This document shows, one piece after another, positions 12,014 through 24,684 of a stretch of 64,000 nt of DNA (positions are counted from its first letter, which is position 1; the number at the start of each line of letters is the position of its first letter). Source of the DNA: Oscheius sp. JU75 (Eukaryota > Nematoda > Chromadorea > Rhabditida > Rhabditidae); NCBI GenBank assembly GCA_037178855.1, contig JASJZC010000007.1, positions 3,162,001-3,226,000 of the forward strand. The letters are read 5' to 3'. Under the pieces are notes generated by a model. That model ran no database searches and was not told the origin of the DNA. It saw nothing but the letters and a program-made list of their open reading frames with translations. Position numbers and translations under genes: made by a program.

Positions 12014-15000
12014 CTAAAGAAAAAATTCAGACGTACAGACTGTGTTCTCTGTTGGACTGCGATGCATGGAACTGTTCAGGCTCTTCTGTATATTACTGCT
12101 GGCCGACTGCTGCATAATCTCCCATAACGTCATGGAAATCGATTTTAATGCATTGTACGATGGCGCTGTAAGAGAATAAATAAGGACCACAACTATTATA
12201 TGAGTCATGTGTCCACCGCTACTCAGACTGGTCTCGTGGTTTCAAACTTCGAGCTCAAAAATCATTTTGGAGGAAAAGAATAGGGGTCTCAAGAGCTAAG
12301 ATTGTGGGCCTAGCGTGACATAGAAGAACAGGCTACTTTCATCATTGCCAGCCACCTATCGCCTTTCATCCATTAGCTGGTGAAAAAGGCGTCGATTCCC
12401 TACCATAAAGGAGTGAAACGATTCGGATTTCATCAAAAATGCGCTCTGCTAAGAGTTTTCGAGTGAAACAGTGCAAAACAGATCTGGGTATTTTCGACTA
12501 TGGGTAATGAGAGTCAGTGTGATAATCACGACTGCCAAATGACACCGAGGACTGCCGCGCAGCGAGCCCAACTAACACATAGTTGCTTTCGCATCAACAA
12601 TTTGCGCCTTGTAATCCCTTCGTATTATAATCGTATAAAGCAATGTTTGCATCAAAACATCTTGCACATATGATTTTTGCATCTAAAATAGACTTTGCTT
12701 TAAAAAAATTGACTTTCTGGCGTTTAAGGTTGTTTACTATGGAAAAGTAGGGAGTGATTCAATTAGGAAACTATGTTTGTGACAGGTGAGACCCGACTGA
12801 AGGTGCGAAAGAGGGAGGTAAGACCTTATGAGTCAGCAGCGGACAGGAACAACAGTCTAGACACTCACCGATGAGCTGCCACTTTGTACCTCGAAATTCA
12901 AGCAGAAGCTGATGCTTGCTGACTCCGCCGCCTACTCTCCACTGTTGAAGAGTAGAAGCGTGTTGACGCTTGAGCACAAGTTTCGTCGACCCGTCAAGAA
13001 GGCACAAAGAGGCCGGCGAGAGGCACAAAAGACGAAGTGTCTGGAAAACGTCATGGTCAGGGCTCGTAAGAAAAACTATCAGAGTTTCGATAGTATCAAA
13101 TCGGGATCGATGCAAAGCATGAATCATTTTTGTTTGAATTTGTGCCTTGACGGAAAATCGTCTAGTTCGCAAACGTGTCGGTCGTGATCGCAAAAGGAGG
13201 AATTGAATGAACACGGGTCATTGAGAAGACTGTCAGGTAGGAACGCGGCGGGATCAATGGAAAGCACGTCGTTTCTTCGTTTGGTCTAAGTGCTCAAAAC
13301 GCGACTCGCCAACACATGTTTACATTGCCAGATTATGAGGGTACACATGCTTCAAGGATATCCACGACTTCTCCAAATCACCTTTCTCAAAGTTCTCCCA
13401 TGAAGTAGCTCCTTCACTTGAAAGACCTTGCATCCAAACGCGGCCAACTTCTTAGCAGTCTGTAAAACTTAAAAGTTATAATAGAAGTTGATTCACCTGA
13501 ATGTACAGTTTTTTCATCCCTATCTCGCTTTCGTAGACTTGTGAATGGAATAGTTTCCGTTTTCTTTCCTACAATTCATTTTCTCATCATGACAAATTCC
13601 CTGGTTTACCTTGACCATCTTGATCGTCCTTCTGTCTCCTCTCAAATCAACGGGCAAGCACTGTGCCTGCATCTAAAGCATTTCACTGCTTTCTATAAAG
13701 CTCGCTTACCACCTCCTCTGACATCAATCCTTCTGTATTAGTTATGCAACGTAAAAGTGTAGGGGTTCGACTTGTTCTATGTGTCAAATGTTCTTCTGCC
13801 AAGGACTGTGTCCTTTGCTGGTCCAACACTCTCGGCGGAGTGCAATAGAGATTCGGTTCCACTTCCCATGGCGTCACCATTATTTTCTGGGCAAGATCTC
13901 TTATCCTTCCTGAAATCATTATAAAATGAATATATTTTCTGAAATCTTAACCGAACTGTCCCTTGAGAAGATGTCGCCGTATAGTTTGCGTTCTCTTGTT
14001 GCTGGGCCATTGCTCTTCAACGCACAACTGAATACTAGCCAAGTAGGCTGCCTCATCTTTCGGACAGGGTAGAGATCCAGAGATGACTTGATCTTGGAAC
14101 TGAAACAAACTTTTAGTATTTGGATTAGCTTTAACCGTTTTTTCATTTGAATCTTTCGTGTTGTCCGAAGGACAGAGTGGCACGAAACAAGTGGCGTCAC
14201 CGTCCGAATACGACAAACAGTAAATGTGCGGATCCTCTTGTGAGTGCAACAGATCCACGAACAGCTGCGCTTCTTCTTCATAATCAAAATCGATAGACAG
14301 CGTGTAATCATGCGAAGACGTTCTAGTCGGTGTTTTGGGAAAAATAGAAGCGAACACATTCGCTAGAGAGTCAAGAGGCTGACTAATACTTCGTAATGGT
14401 AATGCTTCCGCTGTCTCATGAATAGCTCCCGCGGACCACGTAAAGTTGTCGGAAGAAGTTGAAGGTAGTTGACGAACAAAGTCAAGTAGCAGTTCATCTT
14501 CAGAAGAAAGTCTGAGGAGAGTAAAACGGGGGTTGGTGCGTCGTCTGTGCTCCGTCATCGCAATGTTTGAGAAGAGACCACGACTCTCCCGATAACCCCA
14601 AGTCACCCCCATCTTTTTATGCGTTGCTATTCATAAATGTTTATTCAGCTATAGTCTTTCGATTTCCAAAAATAATTTTCATCAAATCTTCCACTTTAGC
14701 TTGGGTCCAAATACAATCTTCACTGAGACGATAAATATGAATGGGAACTGTTTGAGTGGGACACAGAACGTGAATGAACTGCTTGGCGAAATACATTCTT
14801 TCTGCTAGAAAAAAGGCGCTGTGTCCCAGATTTGGTCGAGCAAGTGGCGGTAGTGGTCGACCTGCCGATGCCCAATCCCGAAATGCTGTGCGCAGTGTGT
14901 TAGCCACGCTGGACTTTCTTCTTCGTGCAAGGACATGTCTCTTCTGTCTCTCCTTGATCAAACATTCATTCCAATCAGCTTGTAACTGCTCCAAGGTCGG

Positions 15001-18000
15001 ATGAGGATGAGCAATCGACATGGCTCTTTGCCGAAAAGCACGGAAAGACTGCTTTGATTGAGAGAGCCTGGCTGTTGTAGTTGTCTTCATCTGTTCTTCT
15101 TTGTTTAATATTGGTAAAGGAGGATCGGTTGGTTCTGCTGTGCACAGTTTTTGAACATATGAAGTAGACTTCCGGTTGCCGTTCCCAATCATTTCTTGAT
15201 GCGACGAAGAGTGGTTTAATTCATCTTCAGAATAAAAGTTATCTTCAATAGTGGCAGCACGGAGTAGTTTTGGCTTGGCTAATTTACGCCGAGGTCTATT
15301 GAAATTAGACGGCGGTATCATAGGGGTTGGGAGCTTGCGGAATGATGAAACATTGATTCAGTCCCCGCTACAGACGCTACCACAACAAGAACAAGCACCC
15401 ATCAAGTCTAGTATGCTAATGAACCCACCTCCAAATATTCGTCGTTGATCTGTTCATTGTTCTCAGCTTCAGTCGGTTCCTGTGGAGCTACCCGAGTACT
15501 CACATCAGCAATTATTTCAGCACACCTGAACAGTAATCTACATATTAAACATTCTCACTAACCAGTTCTTAATGGACGGATGTTGAGGAGAGTTCAGAAT
15601 TTGCCGGAGAACGTCCGCGCATTCCTTCATTGTTGCAATGACGTTCACATTTCTAAAAGAATCGCTTCTTTCAAAGTAAACTGCCGTCCTACCTTCCAGT
15701 ATAGACAACAAGAAGGTTATTAATAAGCTGACGAACACATTGGAAGTCAGGGCCCATTTCATTCATAGGAACAAGATGTAGGGGGCTCTTAATTGAAGTC
15801 TACCAAAAATAGACATTAGAAATTACTTCTCGATCTGGTACCCGTAGACTGTCTCCGGACTGTCTCGAAAGTGCTCGTCTAGGAATGGGAATCCGCGTGC
15901 CAATAGTCGAAGCGCGTTTTCTTAGAACAAAACTGAACAGGAAGGGGCCGGAGTTATCAGATGCTATGCTAGTGCCTGAAAATAACAACATTGATGAGTT
16001 GCATTTCGCATTACCACCTCCGGAGAAGGTTGACAGTCTTAAGCCAACACTCGATCTGGAGGAACGTTGAGACATAACAGACGAGGCCCTACTGGACCAG
16101 CCACCAAGTGAAGTTTCTAAATTTTGCTTATGCTTTTCGGAGATCACTTATACCATCTGAGCTCTTTCTACTGCCTCCTTGTCCACTACCAATGTTCGTT
16201 AGAAGAAGTGGAGCACAGTCAGAGACTTCACTCCCGGTTAGTTCCGGAGAATTTACAAAGTATCCAAATTCAAATTGTGACAAGGCAGATGGTCTTCTGA
16301 TCTCTATCTAGAACACATTTTTTATTTGCATGATATGACTCTAACCAGTGGCAGACCAGGAATGGCCTGCGGGCTCGATGGTCTACGTGCATCGAATATT
16401 AGATTAGCGTGCTCCCCCTCCAATGAATTGCCAGAAAGTGGACCCGGCGATCTGAATCATGCGAAATGGGCCAAACAACCACTTACCTCGGTGGTGAAGC
16501 TCCTTGAATTTCCAATTCAGGTAAATAAGTGTATCCCATAATTTTGGCTCGTGATTCACACGAATCTTGAGGTCCACTTGTACGATATGCCTGTCGTTGC
16601 GCTTCTCTTCTGGTCAGTGGATAGTTTTGGAGCTTTCTAGTAAACTCCAGGACGGCATCCGATCCACTCGTGTTGCTGTCATTAGAATCCCCTTAAAAAT
16701 GTAGGTCTTAACTAAAATTTGAACTCTTACTTCTCGTGTGGCGTTTGCATGGATCCGTGCCCATTCTTCCTCGGAACAAAGATTGTATATACTTGGGAAG
16801 GTGTTTCTGTACACTACTTGATGATGAGGTAGTCTTTTTTGATCGATTGGATCCACTGCTGGTGTCGGTACCGAGTCTGAAATCCTTCGTTCAGTTTGAT
16901 CAGCATGTCTAAATGACTTAAAATAACCTACCTTTTCCTTCTTTCACGATGTTTCATATCTTTAGCTCCAGAGCTCAAGCGTTTGGGTCGAATAATTTCC
17001 ACAGAGCTAAATTTTAGTTAAGCGTAATTATTTCGAGTTAGAGAAAACCTTGACCGTCTAATTTGCACACGCCTGGAGGCTCGTGAGCCGGATTCCACTC
17101 GCAGATGATTCCTGTCCTTGTCTCGTCGACTGTCGTCTCTTCTATCGAAAGATTTTGATTTTCCAAAGTTACTGAAGCCTTTTGTTAGTAGCAACGTCAC
17201 GGAGTGTTAGATAGAGAGAAAAGTTATATAGCTTACCCAAGATTTCCTCCCAAACTACAGCTCGAATGAGCTCGTGGATCGGTGATAGCCTTGTGTGTTT
17301 GAGATTCCGTGTTCACAACCCGTTTTTTCGAAACAAGACCTAAAACAACTTTAAGAAAGTAGGGTTTTGAAAGTACCAAGATCCCAGGACAGTTTATGAA
17401 GTAGTAAACGCAGAAGAAGAACCGAGTCCAGGACAAGACCAAGCTTGCACAGATGAGTCTCCAGCTGAGCTAGAGATATTGATAGAGGACTGGACGGTGG
17501 TTGAGTGACTGGATCTATTTTAGACGGCGGTGGTAATTCAACATCTTCTTCTTTGGGTACAGGAGGAGGAGAGGTCGCATTGGGTGATTCTTCCGTAATA
17601 GGTTCGCTGGCAGACAAGTGCTGACTTTGCTTCACAGCCTAAAATATGAAAATGACATAAAAGAATAAGAGTGATACTTCAGCAATCTCAGCTAAAACTT
17701 TTAACAGGATTCCTTCCACGGACATAGCTGATCTTGAGAAAGTTGCCATACTTCTCGGAGTAGAACATGTTTCACAGATGTAATCGTCTTCATTTGGATG
17801 AGCTGCTTGCTTGTGGTTATGATGATTGGCAGCAGCGACTTCCATACCTTAGAATACTTGTACTAAACATCGAAAAACACCTACCAGCGGTTGAGAAAAG
17901 ATTGACTCTGCTTCCGACTCGATCTCCCATTCCAACGTAAACCAAGATTCTCGCAGCATGATGTTTCACGAACAGGCCATACTTGGTGCTGTGATTTGTA

Positions 18001-21000
18001 TAATACCTGTAAGCATTTAATCAAAACTGTATTAGATAACTAACCAGTCATCAGCAGGAAGAAGCATTTGAATAAGAACATCATCAATTTGAACATCGAC
18101 AAAAGTAGAATGAGTTGAAGGGTCAAGAGCAATCAGCGCCAGGCACTGAAGAAGAAGGCACAGAAGTTGCTAAAAGAAGTTACAGCATCGACTGTTTGAC
18201 CTACAGGTTCTAAAGTTGGTTCCAGAAGAGCCACTAATGTTTTGAGCTGATGTTTGTCACAGAGACGGGAGCGAAACCTTCTGGCATGAGTGAGAAACAA
18301 GAGTAATCGAGCAGCAAGTATTTGAGTGCAATGAGCACAACACTGTCTCCAACGATGAGCTGGCGAGCAAACTGACCGCCATCCTGCCTCTCGGTTTTGC
18401 ATGGTTATGGCATTGTGGAGGCAAATGATTACTAAAAAATGCAAATATAAACACTGTAAAGTTTACTTTGGCTTGGGTCCATTTCAGCAAATGCATTCAT
18501 CAAGTCTGCTTTGTGACGAATCGGAGTATGTGTCGGCGAGGGAAGAGCTGAGTTTTCTCTACATCTGAACATACTAGTTTTAGTATTATTTGATGAACAA
18601 ACCGAAAGCCCGCTCCGTAGATGAAGACGTGATCCATTGGAGAGGCATCACCATTGGTGTTTATAGTCTCACGATCAACTGCAATTCATTTAGAAAACAG
18701 TAAAATTGACTTACATGGGGATGGAGGGTCTTCATTGTCAAAAGCATGTGACCTGTTGAGAATTCGAGAAGAGTGAAAAACGACGTCATTGAAAGAAAAT
18801 AGGTCGTGAACCAGTCCAGTATCGATGATCTAAGCTCATAGTTCATAAAGAAAACATAACGTTTTATACCTTATTTAATGTACTCAAAGCTGAAAACTGC
18901 CTGCTAGTTCCACTTTTTTGAAGAAAGGCAAAGCAAAAAGTTGCCATTTCTCCAAGCAGCCATGTCAATTGCAATTTTTTAGTCTTCTTGTAGGTCGGCG
19001 TCTGCCCTTCGTAGTCCTCAATGGCAGTCTGACAATACTGTTCGATTACTCGTTAAGAAAGCCTACCAGAATCATTCGATGAAGTAGACCTCCCATGTGA
19101 GAATCAAACACTTCTCGGTCCACATTACAAGATGTGCTTTCCATTTGAGGTAAAAATTTGCTCAACGATAGCTAAAAGGAATCTTTGAGGATAATAGAAA
19201 TGTTTCTTACCACAATGGTTTGGAGACATTCTGGATTGCAAGCCATTTTCTTCAGCAGCTCCCACGCCTGCTCCCAAGACACACAATCAACCATTGGTGC
19301 TAAAACTTTTTGTTTGATGTTTTACAAGTTTCAAATCACTTTCTTTGGCGTTTTTCGGCTTTTTGTGTAGCTGGAGAGAGACGAGACTTTTTCTTCTAGC
19401 CGTTTCTTTTGCCGAGCCTGTTTCCAACATACTGCACGTGGATACTGATGGAGCTGCGGACGGCTTTGGGGACAGGGGAGCTTTCGAGAGAGAACGTTCT
19501 CCTTGGGACACTGCAACAATGATCTTTGAGCCAGAAGGCCCTCTATCTTCAGGACGTAGTTAGCCCGCCCCAATCAGATTAGCAGCGGTGTTCCAGGAAC
19601 AAGTGAACCACTTTAAATGTGTCTTCCCTTACTTACCATTATCAACTTGTAGTCGATTCCATTTTTGTGTCGGACCAGGTGTGGTTCTGGAAGGAGGCTC
19701 TGAATCGCCGGTGCAAGCAGCTTTGAACAGTTCTTCAACACAAGTGTTTTGCATCTTTCGAAGCTCCGGCGCCAAATCAAGAGCACAGATTCCTCGCAGA
19801 TTCTTGTGCTCAACTCTGAAAAGAAATGAAAAAGAGTAGATCAAATTTCTACCGTGCACCGAAAAAGAGTAAAGTATGTAGACAATTCCATGAAAGAGGA
19901 GATTCTCTGACTGCAATTAGTAGCGGTGTGTTACCATCCTCATCGCCTAAAACAGTAAGTAAACGGAAAAAAGGAGAAGCATACCTAAGTTGACGTCGCC
20001 TCCGTAGGCTATTAGGACAGCAATGAGTTCACTGCTCTGAGCCCTCACAGCCACTCCCAACGGCGTTTGGTCCACAATTGAGACAACCCGAAGTTGCGAG
20101 CAAATGGAACACAGCTCCGCTGTCATCGAATGTGTTCTTGAGCTATTCTGGATGTTTTAATGGAACTTGTTTTTACCTTGGCATAATTGATTGAAGAGGG
20201 ATGTTTCCTGTAGCTGTACAATTGCCTTTGCAATGACATTGTGCTGGAGCATTGGGATCATAGCCACTTTTAAGAAGCAGTTCGGCAATGTCTCGTTGTT
20301 TGTGAGCGACGGCCATATGGAGAGTGTTCATGACAGCACACGTTGATCTAAAATTGTAATGAACTAAAGCAAAAAATTCAGCCTTACCTTCCTCCGGAAT
20401 GAGTCGAAACTGTACTACTGGCGTTGGATCGTCGATGGGCGCCTGCTCCGTGTCTTCTCTGGGCAAGTTCCGTCAAAGTGTTGGTGCTTCCTATACTCGG
20501 AGATGTTGACATCGGCTGCTTCGAATTGTGAGCAGCAAGCAAACGTTCAACAAGATTTCCATCTTCAAAATGAATTGCCTAGGAGGTTTTTAATTAACAA
20601 GCAGCTCGAACAGCCTCAGTTACCTCTAGCATAATCTCCGAGAGATTTTGCGTGACGGAGGGTTTTCGGTCATCCCTGAAAGCGTAATGTAAAGCAATAA
20701 ATGTGACAGGAAGAAACGAGGGTGGGTAAACGTTAATGTTGCAATATCTCAAGATTTGCAGACGTCCTTCATTAGTAGAAGACCCTGTTTTGTCGTGCAC
20801 TTTCGTGGATCGAAGAGACTTTTACTGGATGCTTCTGTGAAAATATACGAGAAGTCAAAATAGGAGGTGAACCTCCTAGCTGAGAACTCTGAATACCAAA
20901 GTGATGCACCTTGAACACGCAAGGTTCCGTGTAAAAGTTTGGAATTTTAGATGCCGCGTAGTTAAAACTCAAAAAGACTTAAGAAGAGTAAACCTTTCGC

Positions 21001-21597
21001 GCATGACTCGTTGGGCTGCTCCTCCAAAAGTGAACGATCTGCCGGTGTCGGTGGGCGTGCCAACCAACGAAGAGCACTCGCTACTCTCCCCAGTGTATCG
21101 CCTTCCAGACAGACCTGCAACAGAAAACACTTATACGGACACAATGGCTCTCGCGTAAAAATGAGAACTGCGTCCAATCAACGCTCGAGTGGCAAACAAC
21201 AAGTAGCTGAACAAGTTCCAATTTGAACATTTTCCACAAAATCAAAAGAAGTTGCATGAGAGGGATAAATGTACATCAATGCATAGACATTTACATGTCA
21301 TTTGCACCACAGCATATTACGTTAATGGCACATTGGAGCGCAATATCGTTTTGCTTCTAGCGCCCACGCTATTTTCCCAAACTCTCCAATATTTCCTGGC
21401 CAAAGCCTACCTGATTGACCGCTCTGCTGCCGTTGTAGTCGTTGTCGAAGTCGCTTTGCAGTATTCGCCGATGGCTCTGTTGTTCGCGTCAACTCTGTCG
21501 TATAACCGAATGGATACCTTTAGTACAATATTTTATGATATCTTTTGCAAACCTACCGATCTGCGGTATCCATTGACGAGTCGCGACTGGTGGGCAT
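12014..21597 (-). CDS. Giant ankyrin / helical-repeat / FERM protein
   Basis: A large multi-exon gene. The N-terminal part (from a candidate ATG at 21597, uncertain) leads to ankyrin repeats at 20400-19700, including HMAVAHKQRDIAELLLKSGY, an unusual Cys-rich insert QCHCKGNC, and DVNLGDEDGNTPLLIAVR. From 19550 to 17880 come helical segments typical of armadillo-like folds (KYGLFVKHHAARILVYVGMG, LLCLLLQCLALIALD). From 17650 to 15400 the sequence is Pro/Ser/Arg-rich and probably disordered. The FERM domain follows: F1 starts at FIHVLCPTQTVPIHIY (14750) and ends SRGLFSNIA; F2 contains PCPKDEAAYLASIQLCVEEQ (14060); F3 contains TAKKLAAFGCKVFQVKELL (13430), LEFRGTKWQLI and APSYNALKSISMTLWEIMQ, resembling the talin-type PTB fold. 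Stop is at 12014. The combination suggests a scaffold linking membrane lipids or integrin-like tails to the cytoskeleton, but I cannot assign a named orthologue. Confidence 0.78.
14613..14649 (-). other. Putative 37-base GC-AG intron inside the FERM F1 domain
   Basis: The exon ending GNRKTI runs into an in-frame TAA at 14641-14643. Removing the 37 bases from GCTGAATA to ATAAAAAG restores the frame and yields GNRKTI-MGVTWGYRESRGLFSNI, which continues the F1 domain as expected. No GT donor fits. The alternative is two separate genes or a sequencing or inactivating change. Confidence 0.5.
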
Positions 21598-23822
21598 TGC
21601 GCCCTGGAAGTTTCCAGTTTTCATGTTTTAAGAAAACCTCCAAATGTCAAAAAGACTCATAAAGGATTGGAAGTGTTCTATAATGCGAAAAAGAAGGGAG
21701 TCAGTCAAATAAAGCAATTAAAGATAGAATGAGGGGCAGTTAGAATAGGAAAAGTCCCAAAGTGTTTAGCAGCACACTGAGATAATATCTGCTGATTGTT
21801 TATAGCTAAAATCCATTTCGTAGACATTTTCCGAGACCAGTAACATCAATTAAGCTGACAAACTGAGATGTTCCGCAGTTCATTTGCCTAACGACATTTG
21901 TCTAGAGATGAGCCACAAACTACTTGTCGGATAAAACAGCATTTAACTAAGTTGTAAAACAGCCACATCTAGATTCTGTTGATCCGACCATTGTTGTAAA
22001 GAGCGACCTGTGGAATTGTTTTGAGAGAACGACCCAGTGAGCACATGGTCGGATTTACTAATAATTGTTGGCTAGACCGGTGTTAATATATTTTAATATT
22101 AGTTGGCAGACTTAACAATTGGGACCTTTTGGGTGGCCTGTGTTTTGGAGCTCGATGTAACACAGCTGATCGGTCATCGCTTTCATGACAATTAATATGA
22201 ATACTATTGGGGGAGGTGTCATTGTTGAAAAAGACGCAACTATGGAGTAGAAAAAGAGATTTAAAGCAAAAGATCAATGTGCCATCTAGAGAGCTAGACA
22301 TCGCCCACATAATCCATATGTGCAGCCAGATTAATACAGGAAATACTCATCACATGAGGTAGCGCAGACAACTGATAGAGTCACAGAAGTACACATGGAA
22401 AGTAAAAGGTGAATGTAAAAGTTTAGAAAACAAGACAAAAACTGATTTGGGGATGAGATGTAGGTGAGTCTAATAAGAGGAGATTACAGAGCCGCCGGCT
22501 GATGCACTCCTCTACGGCTTCTTGAATCAATGTTTAGTATTTCATAATGAGGTTAACAATTAACGATACATGTATGGTACATGTCACCGTAGTATGTATC
22601 TTTGTTCAGTTATCATATTTTCAAATTATGACTCAAACTGATTTGAAAAAAGACATTGAGCCTATAGCAATCCAGCGGGGAGTTCGATTCCATGTTACAA
22701 AACGGAAAGTTCTCAGAGAACTCAAGAAACTATTACAGGAAATTCGCGCTTAACTTTTTCCTAACATATTCCTTAGGAACTCGTCGATGAAGACAACGTA
22801 GTAGCTATCTTTCGTGACTATTGGGAGATATCAAGAGAAGCAGGAAAACAATTAAAATGAATCCCCGGTCCAAAAAAAGAGCATTAGGTGCTAAAGTCTA
22901 TAGCCACTCAGACGGAAGCTACCGTGAAACCAAAAGACGCACTCAGAATCATCACATTATGGTTAAGCGGAAATTTGAACATTGCTATTTTAGGTCAGTA
23001 TCACCTGTGATTGTTTTCGGACTGGGATTCTGCGTCACGCGTCCAGCAAAGACTGCTCCAGTTTTCAAATCTTACAAGTTTGCAAATTGGAAGCAAAACA
23101 AGCATCCACAGGTATGATGCGACCTAGGAGAATCGTTTAAGCAGTGCATAGGTTGTTTCAAGAAAAGATGAGTGACGAGCCACTCGAGCGCACTCAGTTG
23201 TTAATCCTTTTTGCCTAGTGTCAATGGAATGAAATATGGATAATGTCTGCGCTTACTTTGCGAGATTAGAGCAGATATATTGATTGCTATAATTCCTTCC
23301 TCAAGTGACATCCGTGACTCATTTTTAATCTCAGAGTAGTTGAATCTTACAGTAATCTCATGCGATTAGACTGAAATGGAAAAAAAGTTTAGCAGAATGG
23401 ATATCATAATATCTAAAGCCAATGAATTGTTCGATAAGGCCTCTTGGGAGGCCGGATCATATCTGGAAGCGAGGGCGAAGAGGATCAAAGGCTCAGAAAA
23501 AGGATATCTCCGAGATAGCTCCAAATTATAATCTCTTCTTCATCACGCTCGTTATTGCTGCTTCCGAATCAAACGTAACATTTGCATATTTTTGTAAACT
23601 CGAAATACTTCATTAATCGGGAAGAAGCAATCTTCGAAACAGATAAAGCACAATACAACCAAAACACACATACACATGACACGTGTAGAAGAGAGTGAAC
23701 AACAGTAGTTGTTAACAATTTGAATAATCTATATGAAGCAGAATACAGAGGCCAGGAGACATGAGACCGGGGTACTAGTAAGTGAACTATATGTGGATAC
23801 CAATATGCGCACCGTATTTCTT
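21598..23822. other. Intergenic, no gene supported
   Basis: Only short frames are seen, such as one at 22547-22753 (+) rich in Lys and Glu and one at 22821-23117 (+) rich in basic residues. Neither shows a domain, clear splice signals or a paralogue in the window. The interval should hold the promoter of the ankyrin/FERM gene. Confidence 0.45.
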
Positions 23823-24672
23823 CTAACTCTCCATCTGTTTCGCAGGAGCGTAGCCCGCTTTTTGTCGATCTGAATATAAACACTATGCCAGGCCAAAAAG
23901 TAGCTTACTTTTGCAGCAACAGACAATTACGACGATTCCCACAAAAATGCCCGCAACCACCAAAACCATGGCAATGACTATCCAGGATTGAATACTGGCC
24001 CATGTTCCTGACAAAGTTCCATCATCGTGAGGAGCCCGCGTACTGATTCTGGGAGTACTTGTCTGAACTTGAGTAGCCTGAAAAATTGCCCGATTGTAAT
24101 TTTGAATGATGTAAAATACCATTTGTTGTTTGACAAGAGTCGTCGTTTGCCGCGGATGCCCTGATGTGGCTTGATATCGGGTAGTGGTCACCGACTCTGT
24201 GGTGGTGGTCATCTTCGGCTGAACTGGGTTGATCGCGTAGGACGGGTCGGGTGGAAGACTGCTGCCAGAACCCTAAATTTTTTTCTATTCAAATGCCATT
24301 GTCACAAATGTTTCAATGCTGTTCAAGTTTCACTATTGGCATTTTCAACTACCAACGGTAGTCAATTCCTTGTTAATTTTAAAGGTTTTTACAGCTCGCT
24401 GACCCCATCATTGTTAGTTTAACCTGCCAACTAGCTGGTCAATTGAACTTGACCTCTTCCTTGAACCATAAAATGGACAAACAGTGGCTTGTCGTTTTTT
24501 TAGCTATCTTGCGGATATTTTTTTATTAAATACTCACCTCTACGATATCCTCATCATCAGTAGGTGCGTTGGCACTGCCTTCAAAAACGACTGTCTCTTC
24601 CTCATCCTGTGACTGTGCATGAACTGTACTGACCAGACATAATATCCCAATGGCAATACCTATTATCCGCAT
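23823..24672 (-). CDS. Type I single-pass membrane protein, possible proteoglycan
   Basis: Exon 1 starts at ATG 24672, directly behind a TTTTCAG acceptor, and encodes a signal peptide (MRIIGIAIGILCLVSTVHAQ) followed by an acidic segment DEEETVVFEG and TDDEDIVE. The next exon continues EGSGSSLPP, an acidic-Gly-Ser-Gly context in which glycosaminoglycan chains are commonly added. A Thr-rich stretch (MTTTTESVTTTRY) suggests O-glycosylation. Later exons add STPRISTRAP, then a transmembrane helix (WIVIAMVLVVAGIFVGIVVIV), a CCCK membrane-edge motif and a short tail ending KQMES at TAG 23823. Introns are about 40-50 bases except the first, which is about 260. The layout recalls syndecan-like or other small cell-surface proteoglycans, but the tail lacks the conserved syndecan EFYA end, so no family is claimed. 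An in-frame ATG at 24684 is an alternative start. Confidence 0.72.
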
Positions 24673-24680
24673 TCTGAAAA
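24673..24680 (-). promoter_or_regulatory. Candidate spliced-leader acceptor
   Basis: TTTTCAG lies one base before ATG 24672. In nematodes this placement is typical of a trans-splice site; it would also explain choosing 24672 over the upstream in-frame ATG at 24684, which lies inside the acceptor tract. Confidence 0.45.
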
Positions 24681-24684
24681 CCAT

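Noticed and set aside
14613..14660. Boundary between two separate genes
   Set aside because: The FERM F1 lobe would be cut in half; a short intron joining both sides gives a continuous domain.
12014..21597. HECT-type ubiquitin ligase such as HECTD1, or KRIT1
   Set aside because: No HECT catalytic region is present; the C-terminus is a FERM domain, and the protein is far longer and differently ordered than KRIT1.
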